This document shows, piece by piece, positions 47,747 to 58,775 of a stretch of DNA of 64,000 nt. The stretch spans positions 1,550,001 to 1,614,000 of the forward strand of contig VTFK01000033.1 in assembly GCA_009617715.1 (NCBI GenBank). Direction: 5' to 3'. Positions within the stretch are counted from its first letter, which is position 1, and the number at the start of each line of letters is the position of its first letter. The notes under the pieces are model-generated. The model searched no databases. It was given only the letters and a program-made list of their open reading frames with translations, and was not told where the DNA came from. A program made the translations under genes and the position numbers. The DNA is from Plectrocnemia conspersa (lineage: Eukaryota > Arthropoda > Insecta > Trichoptera > Polycentropodidae).

Positions 47747-48944
47747 TCACCGCATATGGAAGAACATCAATCTGAAACGGAAGATATGGATTTAACGCGG
47801 AAGAGGGTTTAGGTAACGCAGCATCGGAAGCGCACTCACCCGACGACCGTGCCAATAACGAACATCGCAGCGTTGGAAGCTACAAACGAGACCAGAAACT
47901 CTCTATCTAGAAAGCGCGCTCTTCTCCTGTGACGAACGTAGCGCTTGAATGTCCTATTTCTAAAAAAATAAAATAAGAATCAGGATCGGTGACGCTTCAC
48001 GTGTCGCATGAGAAACGTCGTCGGACGTACATCACGGGCGGCGTGTCCGTTTTACCCCGTTCGGCTTCCTAAAACAGCATATAAAAGTTTAGCGTATAAC
48101 ATGGAATAAATATTATTAGTCAGCGATCGTACTCACGTATCCAGAAGCAGGACTGAGCGACGGACTTTGGAGCGTACTAAAAAAACACGAGAGGTTATTA
48201 CGATTAGTGATGTCATAACGTAACGTATATTGCACCATCGAAGAGACACTCACTCGGTATACCTGAAAGACGGAACGGACAAACATAGGGAGTCGTACTC
48301 CGACTGCGTATCTTTGGCGTCGTTCCCGCGGTAATTGATGAATATTTCTCCGAGCTCGTCTTCCGCGTTCGACTTGGCGGCCGGGCTGTTCGGAGGACTC
48401 TTGGGACTGAAACGACAGTTTCGATTGTGAAATTGGAAAAGCGACTTTTGTCATAATGATGCGAATATCGCACCTATAGGACGAATAGTTATTCTCTTTC
48501 TGGGCGTCTCTTAACATTTGCAAGAGCTGATCTATTATGGAATAATCGGGCGTTTCGCATCTGGAACTGAGCTCCGCGTTGGATCTGGCCATAGGAGTGT
48601 TCGGCAGGCTCTCGGGACTGAAATATAAATAAATAAGAGGACGAAAAAGATACCGATAGGGATATTTGGGGTAGTACCTGTCGAAGAAGCGCGACGAGGC
48701 TAACGACATCCTGTCTGAAGAAAAGTTGGGTTCCGCCCGGGCGTCTTTTAGCATCTGCAAGTACTGCTCGGCTATGGAAATCTTGGGCGAATCGCTCCCG
48801 GAGGCGACGCACACCCACGAATCTGAAACAATGGCGTCGTTCGAATTGCGTATTTGTTTACGTCGCTCTTCGGTATTTGTATCAATTCGCACCGCTCAGC
48901 TGCTCGCCGACGGCCGACTCGGCTGCGCCCTCGCGGGAGCCCAT
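47747..48944 (-). CDS. BNIP3: BNIP3/NIX-like tail-anchored mitophagy receptor (divergent)
   Basis: Eight exons on the minus strand: 48893-48944, 48678-48822, 48474-48617, 48263-48406, 48137-48176, 48001-48068, 47840-47959, 47747-47771. All junctions are GT-AG, frame is continuous, 245 residues. The start at 48944 gives MGSREGAAESAVGEQLSDSW, placing a WVCV LC3-interacting motif at residues 20-23, where human BNIP3 has WVEL at 18-21. YLQMLKDA and LLQMLRDAQ segments resemble the BNIP3 LLDAQ region, and SPKSPPNSP resembles insect BNIP3 as I recall it. A single membrane segment (about 219-242) near the C-terminus contains SN-x6-G-x3-G, in register with the SH..GxxxG dimer motif of the BNIP3 anchor, and the protein ends three residues after it. 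The family acts at the outer mitochondrial membrane to recruit LC3. Odd points: the conserved WDWSSRP segment is absent, and exon 3 looks like a chimeric duplicate of exons 2 and 4. An unrelated tail-anchored protein is the alternative. Confidence 0.68.
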
Positions 48945-49128
48945 GGCCGCTCGAATCGCGAGAAGCCCCAAATCGCAAAACCGAAGCGAACTTCCTGCCT
49001 TTTATGTAGGTAAACAGCAGGCTGACCAATCGCATCGACGTCGCGTAGGGACGTTCTTGGTAACCGCTCGCCACCGCGTTACTATTATCACCTGTCAAAG
49101 ATATATTTTAACTTTTAAATACACCTAA
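48945..49128 (-). promoter_or_regulatory. Promoter and 5' UTR region of the BNIP3-like gene
   Basis: CpG-rich single-copy DNA immediately upstream of the start codon. It ends abruptly at about 49128, where AT-rich transposon-bearing DNA begins. No TATA box is seen; the start site cannot be placed from sequence. Confidence 0.35.
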
Positions 49129-49434
49129 AACTTTAATTCTTATTATAAATTTATTCCTAGTATTTTCAAAACAACCAATAGTTTTTTTTTGCTAATTACG
49201 ATACAAAATCTACAAAAATAAAAATACTAAGCAGAAAATATAAACTCTAAAGCAAAAAAATGTGTTTTGGCTGGAGATAGTTTGAAATCGTGTTAATTAA
49301 AACGGTACATTTTAATTTTGTATTCTAAATAAATAATCTTTTTAATGACGTTTCACAATTTCTACAGAAGCGGCCGTGCTTCACGGCGGCGCAAAGCGAA
49401 TCGAATCGAACACTCAAATTTATATATACGCTGT

Positions 49435-49765
49435 CATTCCGCCATAAGCTTAAAGAAAGCTTTGAGAAAGATGGCAAGTTTATGTTTACGCACTTACTAT
49501 TAGCTCAAAAGCACACAATACAGATATACGCTCGATATACTTATCATTACTTCTGTTTATATTTTAAACAAATTTATAGAAATTAAAATCATTACTATAT
49601 TTTTTATATTCATCGGTCAATTGGAGTAATGATAAGTATATCATACGTTTATCCGTATCGTGTGCTTAGTTGCTAATAGTAAACTAAAACTTGCCATCTC
49701 TTTCTCAATTATGAATAATGATGAAATTGATAGCTCTCGGACTGACTTTGTTAACGCAAATAGAT
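49435..49765. repeat. Relative of the palindromic MITE at 6797
   Basis: The right arm (AACTTGCCATCTCTTTCTCA, then GATAGCTCTCGGACTGACTT and GTTAACGCAAATAG) is colinear with one arm of copy A. The left arm (GAGAAAGATGGCAAGTTTA) is inverted but its outer part is lost. Confidence 0.55.
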
Positions 49766-50149
49766 TACAGTTTGCCCGACGGATAATGACAAGTGGCAAT
49801 TACTAATCAGTTTTGGGTTCCGGAACATTTTCGAGAATCACGATCGCGACCTCTTTTGATGGCCGTTGGGACTAGGACATCCGCACTTGCCGACTCGCCT
49901 ATAGCTGTGGCCATCCGGCTCCTTAATACGCTGGCATTACATATTGACTTATTTAATGTTAGCTACGAAGGTCTGATCCAGTTTGTATCATTTAATTTTA
50001 ATATTTTATATTTTTTTGTTATGTCTAAGTATTGTTATATTTATGTATATATATATATACGTTTTTTATGTTTTATAAATTTAAAAATGGGTTTCGACCA
50101 TCATGGCGCATTGGGGTAACTTGTTAGGCCACGATGGTCTTAATTTAAT

Positions 50150-50330
50150 CTAAAAAAATAAAAGTGAACGGTGGACGAGACAGCCCGGCCGTTGTTTATC
50201 CGTCAAAGTCTACCAAGAGAATGCGCCGCCGTTACGTCAGTGTTAAGAGAGTGCCGCCAAGTTTTAGCTATAATAAAATAAGTATAATATATACATAAAT
50301 CGGGCCCCACAATAGTGTAGGGAGCCTATT
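50150..50330 (-). repeat. Inverted partial copy of an LTR-like repeat
   Basis: Its reverse complement carries AAAACTTGGCGGCACTCTC and ATTCTCTTGG, matching the start of the repeat at 50357 in opposite orientation. Confidence 0.5.
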
Positions 50331-50356
50331 TATATATTTATTTATTTATTTAGGTT

Positions 50357-50569
50357 TTATTATGGCCAAAACTTGGCGGCCCTCTGATAACACTGGCGTG
50401 ACGGAGACACTCTTCTCTTGGCGACTTGGCGGACTCTTATGCCGATGCGGGCCCCGCGCACCATCCACTCACTCATTTACATTAATAACATGTAACTTCA
50501 AATCTAAAATAAAATACTACTGCAGCGGCTCAATTTGCTTCTAATTGCCACCCGTCACCTCCCGTCGCC
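50357..50569 (+). repeat. LTR-like repeat, copy 1
   Basis: TTATTATGGCCAAAACTTGG at the left and ATAAAATACTACTGCAGCGG plus ATTGCCACCCGTCACC at the right. The last two words recur in copy 2 (50885-51085). The AATAAAA-like signal and size suggest an LTR; flanking duplications are not evident. Confidence 0.5.
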
Positions 50570-50884
50570 AAAATAGTATTTCAATAAATGATTTTTCAGG
50601 GCAAATTCAAGTCACTCGTGTCTAAATGGCGGCGCAATTTTGAATTCACGTCAAAAATCATAAAATCGTGCCGTCGTAGTGAAAACATTCGGTTATCTAG
50701 CGTTCATATTAAGACTTTTATACTGAAAATCGAATGAAGCACATCTATACCAAATTTTGACCAATAGGAGAGCGAAAAAAACATTATTCCTTCACAAAAG
50801 TAAAAATTTCAATAAGTGATATGATATCACTGAAATGACATAATTAAAAAAATATATTTTGGGATATGGGGGCCGATTTAGATT

Positions 50885-51085
50885 TGTTATGGCCAAAGCT
50901 GGTTGGCACTTGAGTAGCACTGCGTGAAAAATATCTCTCTACACTAGCAATCTTCTAGCGATCCGGACGTGCGCCATGGTGTGCGCGCCCCGTACCTTTA
51001 AAAATGTAAACAAGTATAATTCAATAAAATACTACTGCAGCGGCTAAATCTATGTATGATTGCCACCCGTCACCATCACCGTCCC
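50885..51085 (+). repeat. LTR-like repeat, copy 2
   Basis: Begins TGTTATGGCCAAAGC and shares AATAAAATACTACTGCAGCG and GATTGCCACCCGTCACCA with copy 1. The 315-bp segment between the copies contains another dispersed repeat rather than retroelement genes. Confidence 0.5.
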
Positions 51086-51410
51086 TAAAGGGATATATTC
51101 GAGAATGTTTTTTTATATTTTCTTTGAGGAACCCGAGAATTTCTGATTTGTAATCATTTCAGCTTTATCCAGAGTGAGGGGCAAAAGTTAGCCAGTCAGC
51201 TGATGCTTCCCCCTCTCCCCCCAAATGACGTCTTTATGCGATTGTGCATATAATAGTTGTTGTCCTATCAAATACCCAGTTTCATACAGAATCGCAAAAA
51301 TTAAAAAAACATACAATAGAAGAAAAGCTTGTTTTGCTTTTATTACCGTTGGTAAACATAAAAATTAAAATGAATAATAATGGCGATTATAAAAATTTTA
51401 TTGGAATATG

Positions 51411-52200
51411 CTTATTAAGCAATTAAAAACTGCTAACATCGCTACAAATCAAACCAAAGATGATGCTGATGTCCTCATCATCGAAATAACCATTGCAGAA
51501 TCTGAACCAAAGACCGCCGTTATCATTGGAGAAGATATTGATCTGCTAGCTACTTCAATAGGACAAACATAACTACATCAGCAAGTAAGTTTCAAATGAA
51601 ATGTGGAGATACGCATGTATTTGTCTAAAAGCTTCGACAAATATCCTCGTTTTAAAGAACATATCTTATGTTTCTACGCCTTCAAGTGGATGCGACACAT
51701 CTGTGGTGCTTAAGAAAGGAAAACTGCAAATTATAAAAATGTTCGAGAAGCACCCCGATTTGTACAAATCAGCTGAATTATTTCAAATGGAAAACTGCCC
51801 TCTAAATATATTATTTGAAAATGAAATACATGTTCTTTTTGCAGTGTATAATGCTCCAAAATCAGAACTTACAAGACTCAACAGACCGATGCAATCATCT
51901 CTTCCGCCTGTGAAGCACCTCGTCAGCATATCACTACTTCCAGATCCAAACTTGGTTAGGAAAGGACTTACGACCTGAGAAATGGGAGTGGGTTTTACAG
52001 AACGAGATCCCGGAGCCGACATTATTGTCGACAGCACCAGACGAATTATTGAATAGAATCTTTTGCAATTACAAGAAAGGTTGTTGTGCGAACTGTAGTT
52101 GTAGGAAAGTATGATTAAAACGCTCTAAAGTTTGTGGCCAGCGTCAAGAACAAGCATGCCTCATCGATATCAAATAATTTTAATGGAGAAAGTGAATTTT
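51411..52200 (+). pseudogene. Decayed copy of a dispersed arthropod protein family (GEDIDLL type)
   Basis: Across frames: TKDDADVLIIEITIAESE, TAVIIGEDIDLLATS, a GCDT(S)..KKGK region, KMFEKHPDLYKSAELF, YNAPKSELTRLN, a Y.Q.QTWLG-like piece, then LLNRIFCNYKKGCCANCSCR. The Cys-rich end resembles a CXC-type cluster. I recall this order from a protein family repeated hundreds of times in some arthropod genomes. The DDADVLI and GEDIDLL boxes are reminiscent of PIN/FEN-like nucleases, which is only an inference. Frameshifts and stops show it is not functional. Confidence 0.5.
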
Positions 52201-52392
52201 AATAAATATTTTTGTGACAAAAGTGATCCATAGTATAGGATTTATGTGGGTGGCAGATCTGTCTATTAATTTTGATTGTTGTGATAATAAATATACACTA
52301 ACATGTAAATTAACATTAAAAAAATATTTATGAATGAAACGCTAGAAGTTTTTTGAATAAGAATAGGCGAATATCAAGAATAGGCTGAATTA

Positions 52393-52593
52393 AGTGAAAT
52401 GGCCATTAAAAAAATATTTCCATTTTAAACAACTTATCTTTGTGAACAAACGTTTTCTAAAACGGTAGTAATAAAAACAAAAAATAGAAATCGTATTCTA
52501 TTAGAAACACTTCTTCGAATTGCAACATATAAAATTATACCTAGAATCGACAAATTAGTTAGCGATGATCAAAGTAAGTCTGCAGTGGAAGAA
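52393..52593 (+). pseudogene. hAT (ZBED-like) transposase C-terminal fragment
   Basis: Encodes LSEMAIKKIFPF, then after one stop TTYLCEQTFSKTVVIKTKNR and IPRIDKLVSDDQ. This is the hAT dimerisation region, related to the copy at 14800-15210. Confidence 0.65.
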
Positions 52594-52879
52594 TGAAGAT
52601 GAATGTGAAATGAAAGAATGAATATTTTTTTGTTAAAAAAATAATATGCTTACTTCCAATCTAAACCTTGGGTTTATTTGATCTGTAAAAAAATATTTAT
52701 TTTCAGGTTTGTACAAAATTCAATATCACATAGAAATAATATTTATATTTGAAGATTATAATTATATATCAAGATGTTAAGATTAAATTATGTGATTTTT
52801 ATTTCTGTATGTGTGTATTTTATATATTCGCTATCGAACTAAATAAATAAATATATTTTCTTGAAAGAGATGAATATTT

Positions 52880-53820
52880 TAATAATTATAAAAATGTTTT
52901 TAAATCTACATTTGTCTAATGGGCCAAAAAAATATTACTGAGCTTAGGTGGGCCAAGCGAATAAAAAAAATAAAACACAGAACTTGTTAAAAAAAAATTA
53001 TTAACTTATAATTAATGTAACACTTGTTTTTGTATATTGCTTGATATCTTTTTCACATCAACTGGTAATTTAGCCGACGCGCATCGCAGTTGATTGGTCG
53101 TGTTTTCATCGAGCAACCTGCTACTAACAGTTCGTTTTTACTATATTTCATTTTGAAAAGAAAGAGTTGATTGAAATTCTATTAGTTCCATTTGTAAATT
53201 TGGAGGCGCTGATTCCACCTCTATGTTAAATGGAGTTAAGAATATTTTGAACATTTCTTCATACTTTTGAATATATGAAAATCAGGTATCGAATTCTTTA
53301 ATTAATTTTATGATTTCAATAAAATATTTAAAAAATCTTCACTATTAGTCATTTAATAATGGGAAATGAATTGAATTATTTGACCGTAATTGATTTTGAT
53401 ACAGCTTGAGCTTTGTTATGAAGAATTTTATATCTTGATAACATTCTGTAATCAGCTTATTTTCACCTTGTAACTTCTGATTTAATTTCATTGTTATATA
53501 CGTTAGAAAACATAAATCTAGAAGCCATTGATTATCGTAAAAAACTCATATATTATTGCTATCTCTGTTCATAAAAATTAGAATTTCTTCTCTCAATTTT
53601 TAAAATCTTAATAAGCAGTTTCCACGACATTGCTACGACAAAAAATGAGATCGCTGTATTTAGATTCGAATTCGGTAAGATATTCTTGAAACTGACGATG
53701 CTTCGATGAATTGTTTTTAATACAATTAATTACCTTGACAAAAACTGAAATCACATGGTACGTATTCAATACTTGTGCACGTAGGTTCTCGAGGTGCAGA
53801 AAATAATGCCAAATGAACAT
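52880..53820 (-). pseudogene. hAT (ZBED/GTF2IRD2-like) transposase remnant
   Basis: The minus strand encodes VFVKVINCIKNNSSKHRQFQ followed by EYLTEFESKYSDLIF, matching the V.K.VN.IR...LNHRQF segment before the VRWLSRG box. The rest is riddled with stops. It may have belonged with the opposite-strand fragment at 52393 only by proximity. Confidence 0.6.
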
Positions 53821-53977
53821 TTCAAAATCATTTGTACTTTTTCCCGAAGCTTTTGTGTTCGAGAATTAAATTGATAGCACCAACATTTTTTCCATCCATT
53901 GAAGGGGACCCAACTGTCGCGATGCCTATGAGATTTTTCAAATCAATCCGACGGATTTGTGCACAATTTATACATCC

Positions 53978-54262
53978 TTAACACTAGGTTTACGGGAACT
54001 TTTTGATACCTATTATAACAGAAACCCGTCAAAATGACGGATAAACAAAATCATATAAAATCGCTATAAAAATATTTAATTGTTCAATTGAAATTGTCCA
54101 ATCCTTTTTTAGTATACGACGCGCTTCTGTTTCCGTGCACCCTTTGATGTGTTCTAAGATGCGTGAATCAATTATTAGTCCAAAAGCACTTCGCACATGA
54201 CCCGACATCACATTTCTTTCGGAATATCCAGTACAGGCACAGTAACAAAGTTTGGTAACCAC
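53978..54262 (-). mobile_element. piggyBac-type fragment with TTAA end and transposase N-terminus
   Basis: TTAACACTAGGTTTACGGGA at 53978 looks like a TTAA-bounded terminus. Adjacent minus-strand coding gives SAFGLIIDSRILEHIKGCTE, then TEARRILKKDWTISIEQLNI, the piggyBac domain start. Most of the transposase is deleted. The opposite end was not found. Confidence 0.6.
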
Positions 54263-54489
54263 TGCCCCAATTTAGCGCAATTTCGTATAATGTTCGACTC
54301 GCGTATTGTTTATGCGGGACTTATTGGAAAAACCGCTATATATAAATATTGCAGTTCATTCGCAGCGATGAGTAAATGAGACATTTTTCGTTACAAGCAA
54401 ACGAGAGTTAATCTACGATCTTTTTAAATTTTCTCCTTTGGTAAAAAGAACGTTCGCGTTATGCAATTAAAAAAACGCACTCTTATAAT

Positions 54490-55061
54490 ATATCTTTATT
54501 TAACATTAAAATAATTATAATACTTTATAATAGCTATAAAAATATGAAGGTTTATTTCTTAATCGACCGGCTAATAAATTTCTAGCGAATTCCCATCGCT
54601 GATTGCGAGTTAAAAAACTACATACAAGTTTATACTAAACAAAAATTAAAAAAAAACATTCGTATTATTTAATTTCATAATACGCAACGATAGAATCGTA
54701 ACATACTCGATAGAAAAACAGCAGCTATATAAAACTCTATAATTCTCTCTCGATATGGCGCATGCGCGATTGCGAAGCGCATCGAACGTAAGCTGCGCCG
54801 CGAACGATCGAATATTTACATAAACTTACGAACGAACTAGCGTCGGTTGTACTGTTAGGTTCCGTTTCACAGTATCTATGGTAAAATTGAAAACTAAACG
54901 TACGCTCGCACGTCGCTTCGTCCTCGCGGTGTAACAATTTATAAATTCTCATATCTACGACGCGCGGCGACGTCTACGCTCGAACGGATGCCTCGAGACG
55001 TTCGTTTTATTCGATCGGATCGATTTACGGACAATTTGTTTTCTATAGCTTTTTACGGGTG
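54490..55061 (-). other. Probable 3' UTR of the ZAD zinc-finger gene
   Basis: Downstream of the stop at 55062 lies CpG-bearing DNA without transposon signatures, up to an AATAAA-type signal on the minus strand near 54495. An antisense open frame at 54737-54952 has no recognisable content. Confidence 0.35.
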
Positions 55062-58000
55062 TCATTCTGCCATTTCGACGTCTGTCGTTACGACGCCGTC
55101 GAAGTTGAACGCGTCGCCGACGAGCGCTTCGTCCACGTCCATCCGGTGAGCCTCCGAACTGTCGACGTTGTCGGTTTCTGCGTCGTTTTGCAAATTTTTA
55201 TCGCAAGAGAAATCAGAATTGGACACGAAGTTGTCGCAGATGTCGGCGATGATGTCGTCCGTTTCGCTCTCGGAGGGCGGAACGTTGGAGTCCGAGGGGA
55301 TCCGATCGGGCTCCTCGGACGGATTCGAAACCTTAGTCTCTTCGACGTCTTCCGCCTGTGGTCGGTCCTCGCCGAACTCGATCTTGTCCGGAGAGTCGAT
55401 GATGTTGCAGTCGTCCCCGCTGTCGGACACGAGGTCTAACACTTCGCGTTCGGGCTTTTCGTCGTTGGACCCCCGATCCTCGAGCGGATCGACGAGCGTT
55501 TCGGATTTTTCCGCGTCGATCTCTTCGGTCACGTTAGAAGAGCCGTTCTTTTCCGGCGAGGATCTAGATTCGGTTCCGATGTCGCCGACGAGGGAATCGT
55601 CGTTGAGCTCCAATATCGGTCCTCGAACCGCTTCGCCGGTTGTTTTGTTAATATCCTCGTCATCGTAACGGAGTTCTAGGCTCTCCGGCTCGGTCGCTCT
55701 TCTATCGCCGGACTCTTCGTCGTCGTCGTCGTCGTAATTCAATCCGATATTCTCTAACGCGCTCGTCGCTTTGGGAGAGTTTCGTTTTTCAAAATCTAAA
55801 TTTAAATTGTCGGGCAAATTTTCCGAATTATCATTATTTCGCTTATCGAAAACGAATTCTACGTCTTCGGCTACGTCAGTGCATCGTTTTTCAAAATTAC
55901 ATTCTACGTCATTAGCCACGCTCTCGGTTTTATCAGTGTTCCGTTTTTCAAAATTAAATTCTACGTCGTTACCTGCCCTTTCTATTTTATCAGTGTCCTG
56001 TTTTTTAAAATTAAATTCTATGTCGTTTGTCGCGTTTTCTACTTTATCGATGTCTCGTTTTTCAAAATTAAATCCTACGTCGTTCGTCACGTCTGTCGTT
56101 CTGTCGAAATTTAATCGAACGGCGTCGGACGCTTTGCCGATATTTTCTTTAACATAATTAAATTCTACTTCGTCTTCCAATTTGCTTATTATCTTGTCAG
56201 TTTCCTCTCCGTCGTAATTAAAATCGAGACGGTCCAATTTTTTTATAGTTTTGTCAATTTCGTTAAGTTCCGCTTCGTCGGTTATGTCCTTTTCGGGATT
56301 AAAGTCTATATTGCACAAACTGTTTTCCATCTTATCGGATACGTTCGAACTGACCGTTTCTGCGGTATCTTCAGTTTTCGATATAGTATCTTCCGATATG
56401 CAATTTTGCTCTACCGTCGGCGGTGTAATATTTTCGTCCGACGGAGGGCTTTCTTCGGCGACCGCGTTATTCTCTTCGCGGGGACGTTCATTTTCACAAA
56501 TTGTCGGATCCGCTCGGACTCGGTCGAGTTCCGGCGCGTCATCCTCGGTTTTTTCGGTCTCCGGCCTTCTTTCTTCAGGCTTGGACGTCGAATCCGATAC
56601 ACTTTCACTAATTAAACTATCAAAGTCCACGCGATCGGCGCAATCGTTGCCTTGCACCGACGTGATTATCAGATTGGCGACCGCTTCCTTCGCCCCGCCG
56701 TCAACGTTTTCCCGTTTCGTCGTCGCTTTCTTCGTTTTCTGTTTCTTTCTGAACGGCCTGTTGGAGAATATGCTCCGGAGAGAGATAAACGACAGGCTCT
56801 CCACTTGGGTGTCGCTCCTTCTGGCGAAGGGGTTGACGACCAGGTTGGGGTGAGCCGAGTCCGAATCGGATCCGGAGTCGTTGTTTTGGAAATCGGCATC
56901 GCCGTATTCGAGATACTCCTCTTTGATCTCCTGCTTCACCTCAGCGCCGAGGGGATTTTCCTGTTCTCTGAAAGCGGAAAGAGAGGAGTGAGAAAAAAAA
57001 GCGTAATAAAAAAGGCACAATAGGAACTAACCCGTCGTCGGCGGGTTCCGATTTGACGATGACGTTCGCCGAAGAGTCGAAGGCGTCTTCGCTGTCGATC
57101 GGCTCCTTCTTTATGTGCTGCAGGAGGTTGTCGCACTTGGAAACGGTCACGTGGACGAGCTTCAGCGATTTTAAATGCGGATTGTTGGGGTTGACCTCGG
57201 GCGAGCTCTGCACGGAGACCGTGCAAATCTTTTCGTGTCTGCGGAGCTGAATGCGCTTGGAGAAGTGTCTCTTGCATTTGGAACAGTTTCCGACTGAAAC
57301 GCGACGGAAGATACAGAGAGACGAATCGAAGCGAGACCGAGGGGGAAACTTACCCGAAGCCGCCGGCGCGCACCGATGCGCGCTTTTCAAATTTTCTGTG
57401 GCGAAATTCTTGTGACATCCGTCGCACACCGGATCGGGGACGATCTCTTCCGGGATGCACTGCCTCAGCGCAAAATGCCTGAAACGGGACGCGAGATTAG
57501 TCTTTCTTCGTTGGTATGGGATTTGACGACATTGGACTCACTTGTTATAGCTCTGGAGGAGTTTGAACTCGGCCGAGCATCGCCAACAGCTGTAGAACAC
57601 CGACGACGTCTTGTGCCATTTGTGATGATCGTCGGCCAGACGGACCGAGGCGAACCACTCGCGACACGGAGCGCATCCCATCCGGTCGCTAAATATCGCA
57701 GGCGAGTGCATCTGACCGAGATGCTGGCTGAAAAAGAAATTTGCAAATGGGCGTTCACTCGCGTCGGATCGGCGTCGTCGAAACGTCGAAACTCACGTTA
57801 GCAACTTCTGCTTGGTGAATCCGGTCTTGCACACGATGCAGTTGTACGGAGTGGCGATCTTCTTGGGCGGCGGAGGCGGAAGAGGCGGCAGCGCCGGCGC
57901 TTTGGCTCTCCTGGTCTCCGCTCTGGCTTTGACGGCGACGGTTTCGACCTTTTTGACGACAGACGAGGAAAACCTCGGCCGCTTTTCGAGAAGAGGCTGA

Positions 58001-58725
58001 GGAGAGACACACGACCGTTCCCGCTTTCTGGTGCCCATGCGCTCGGCTAGCAGAGACAACGGCTCCTTAGTGTGTCTGAGAGAGCGTTTGGCGTCCTGCG
58101 GGGAAGGGGAAGAGGGAGCGGGAGCAGGAAGGGGCGGCGGCTTCGAGGGGACTTGGTCTTGAAAAGACTGAAAGAATTAGAGAAAGGGTTAGAGAAAAGA
58201 GAAAGAGTAAAGGAAAAAGAAAAACGAAACGCGTACCACTCGGGGGGCGTCCGCCTTCCTGCGCCCGCGCTTGAGAGCCGGCTTCGTCCTGGCCCTGGCC
58301 GGCTCGTCCGACTCCTTGGAGACGTAGATGACGGGGCCCGATACGCCCAGGATGCAGTCCTCGGAGAGCTCCTGGGTGAGCGTCTGCGGCGGCAGTCCGA
58401 GCGAGGTGCGCACCTTGCTGTTGGTGGCGCGGCACATCTCGCGGAACTCGAAGAAGTCGTTCACCTTGTCGACGCACAGCTCGCAGATGAGCGGCGGCAT
58501 CTTGTCGTTGGGCCGCACGTCGATGGAGCAGCAGTCGCGGATCTTGTGCCGCAGCTCGGGCTCGGCCAGGTGCTGCGGCGGCGACGCCTGCACGATCGGC
58601 ATTTTGTAGCCGCCGCCGCTGCCGCACAGCCGACAAGCCTTGAACACCTCCAGGTACGAGTGGCGCCGCCCGAAGCGCTCCATCTCGCCGACGCCGACGC
58701 CGACGCCGGTCCTCCGGCCGGTCAT
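55062..58725 (-). CDS. ZAD-type zinc-finger protein with long acidic repeat tail
   Basis: Six exons on the minus strand: 58237-58725, 57797-58167, 57542-57727, 57354-57478, 57032-57293, 55062-56967. Phases are continuous and the product is 1112 residues. The N-terminus is a zinc-finger-associated domain (ZAD): Cys31/Cys34 in CRLC and Cys81/Cys84 in CELC, with the usual FREMC after it. A second Met at residue 15 could also start it. A basic/proline linker follows, then about five divergent fingers between residues 270 and 410: one C2H2 (YNCIVC..H....H), one in GCAPC..HHKWH, and three ending in Cys (CWRC, CDGC, CSKC types). The last exon encodes a 634-residue Asp/Glu-rich tail with IKKEPI/IKEE sumoylation-like sites, a basic patch (FRKKQKTKKATTKR) and tandem repeats of about 20 residues built on FNFEKR. 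ZAD proteins are insect nuclear DNA-binding factors that dimerise through ZAD; the target here is unknown. Confidence 0.88.
55770..56240 (-). repeat. Tandem protein-coding repeats in the ZAD gene tail
   Basis: At least six imperfect units of about 60-70 bp on the minus strand encode versions of (D/E)V-x-FNFEKR-x-TDK-x-E-x-A-N. The best conserved units are at 55850-56100. Plus-strand AT-rich words (TTTTTCAAAATTAAATTCTA type) recur in each. The units vary in sequence but hold the FNFEKR core, suggesting duplication followed by divergence. Confidence 0.75.
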
Positions 58726-58775
58726 GGCCGACGCGCGGTCGCTGCGGACTCGACGCTGCGTCGCGCGGGCGCATG

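Noticed and set aside
55168..56853. Plus-strand Ser-rich frames opposite the ZAD gene tail
   Set aside because: Shadows of the acidic coding exon: the Asp/Glu codons read as Ser/Leu/Phe on the other strand. The minus-strand gene has splice sites and domains.
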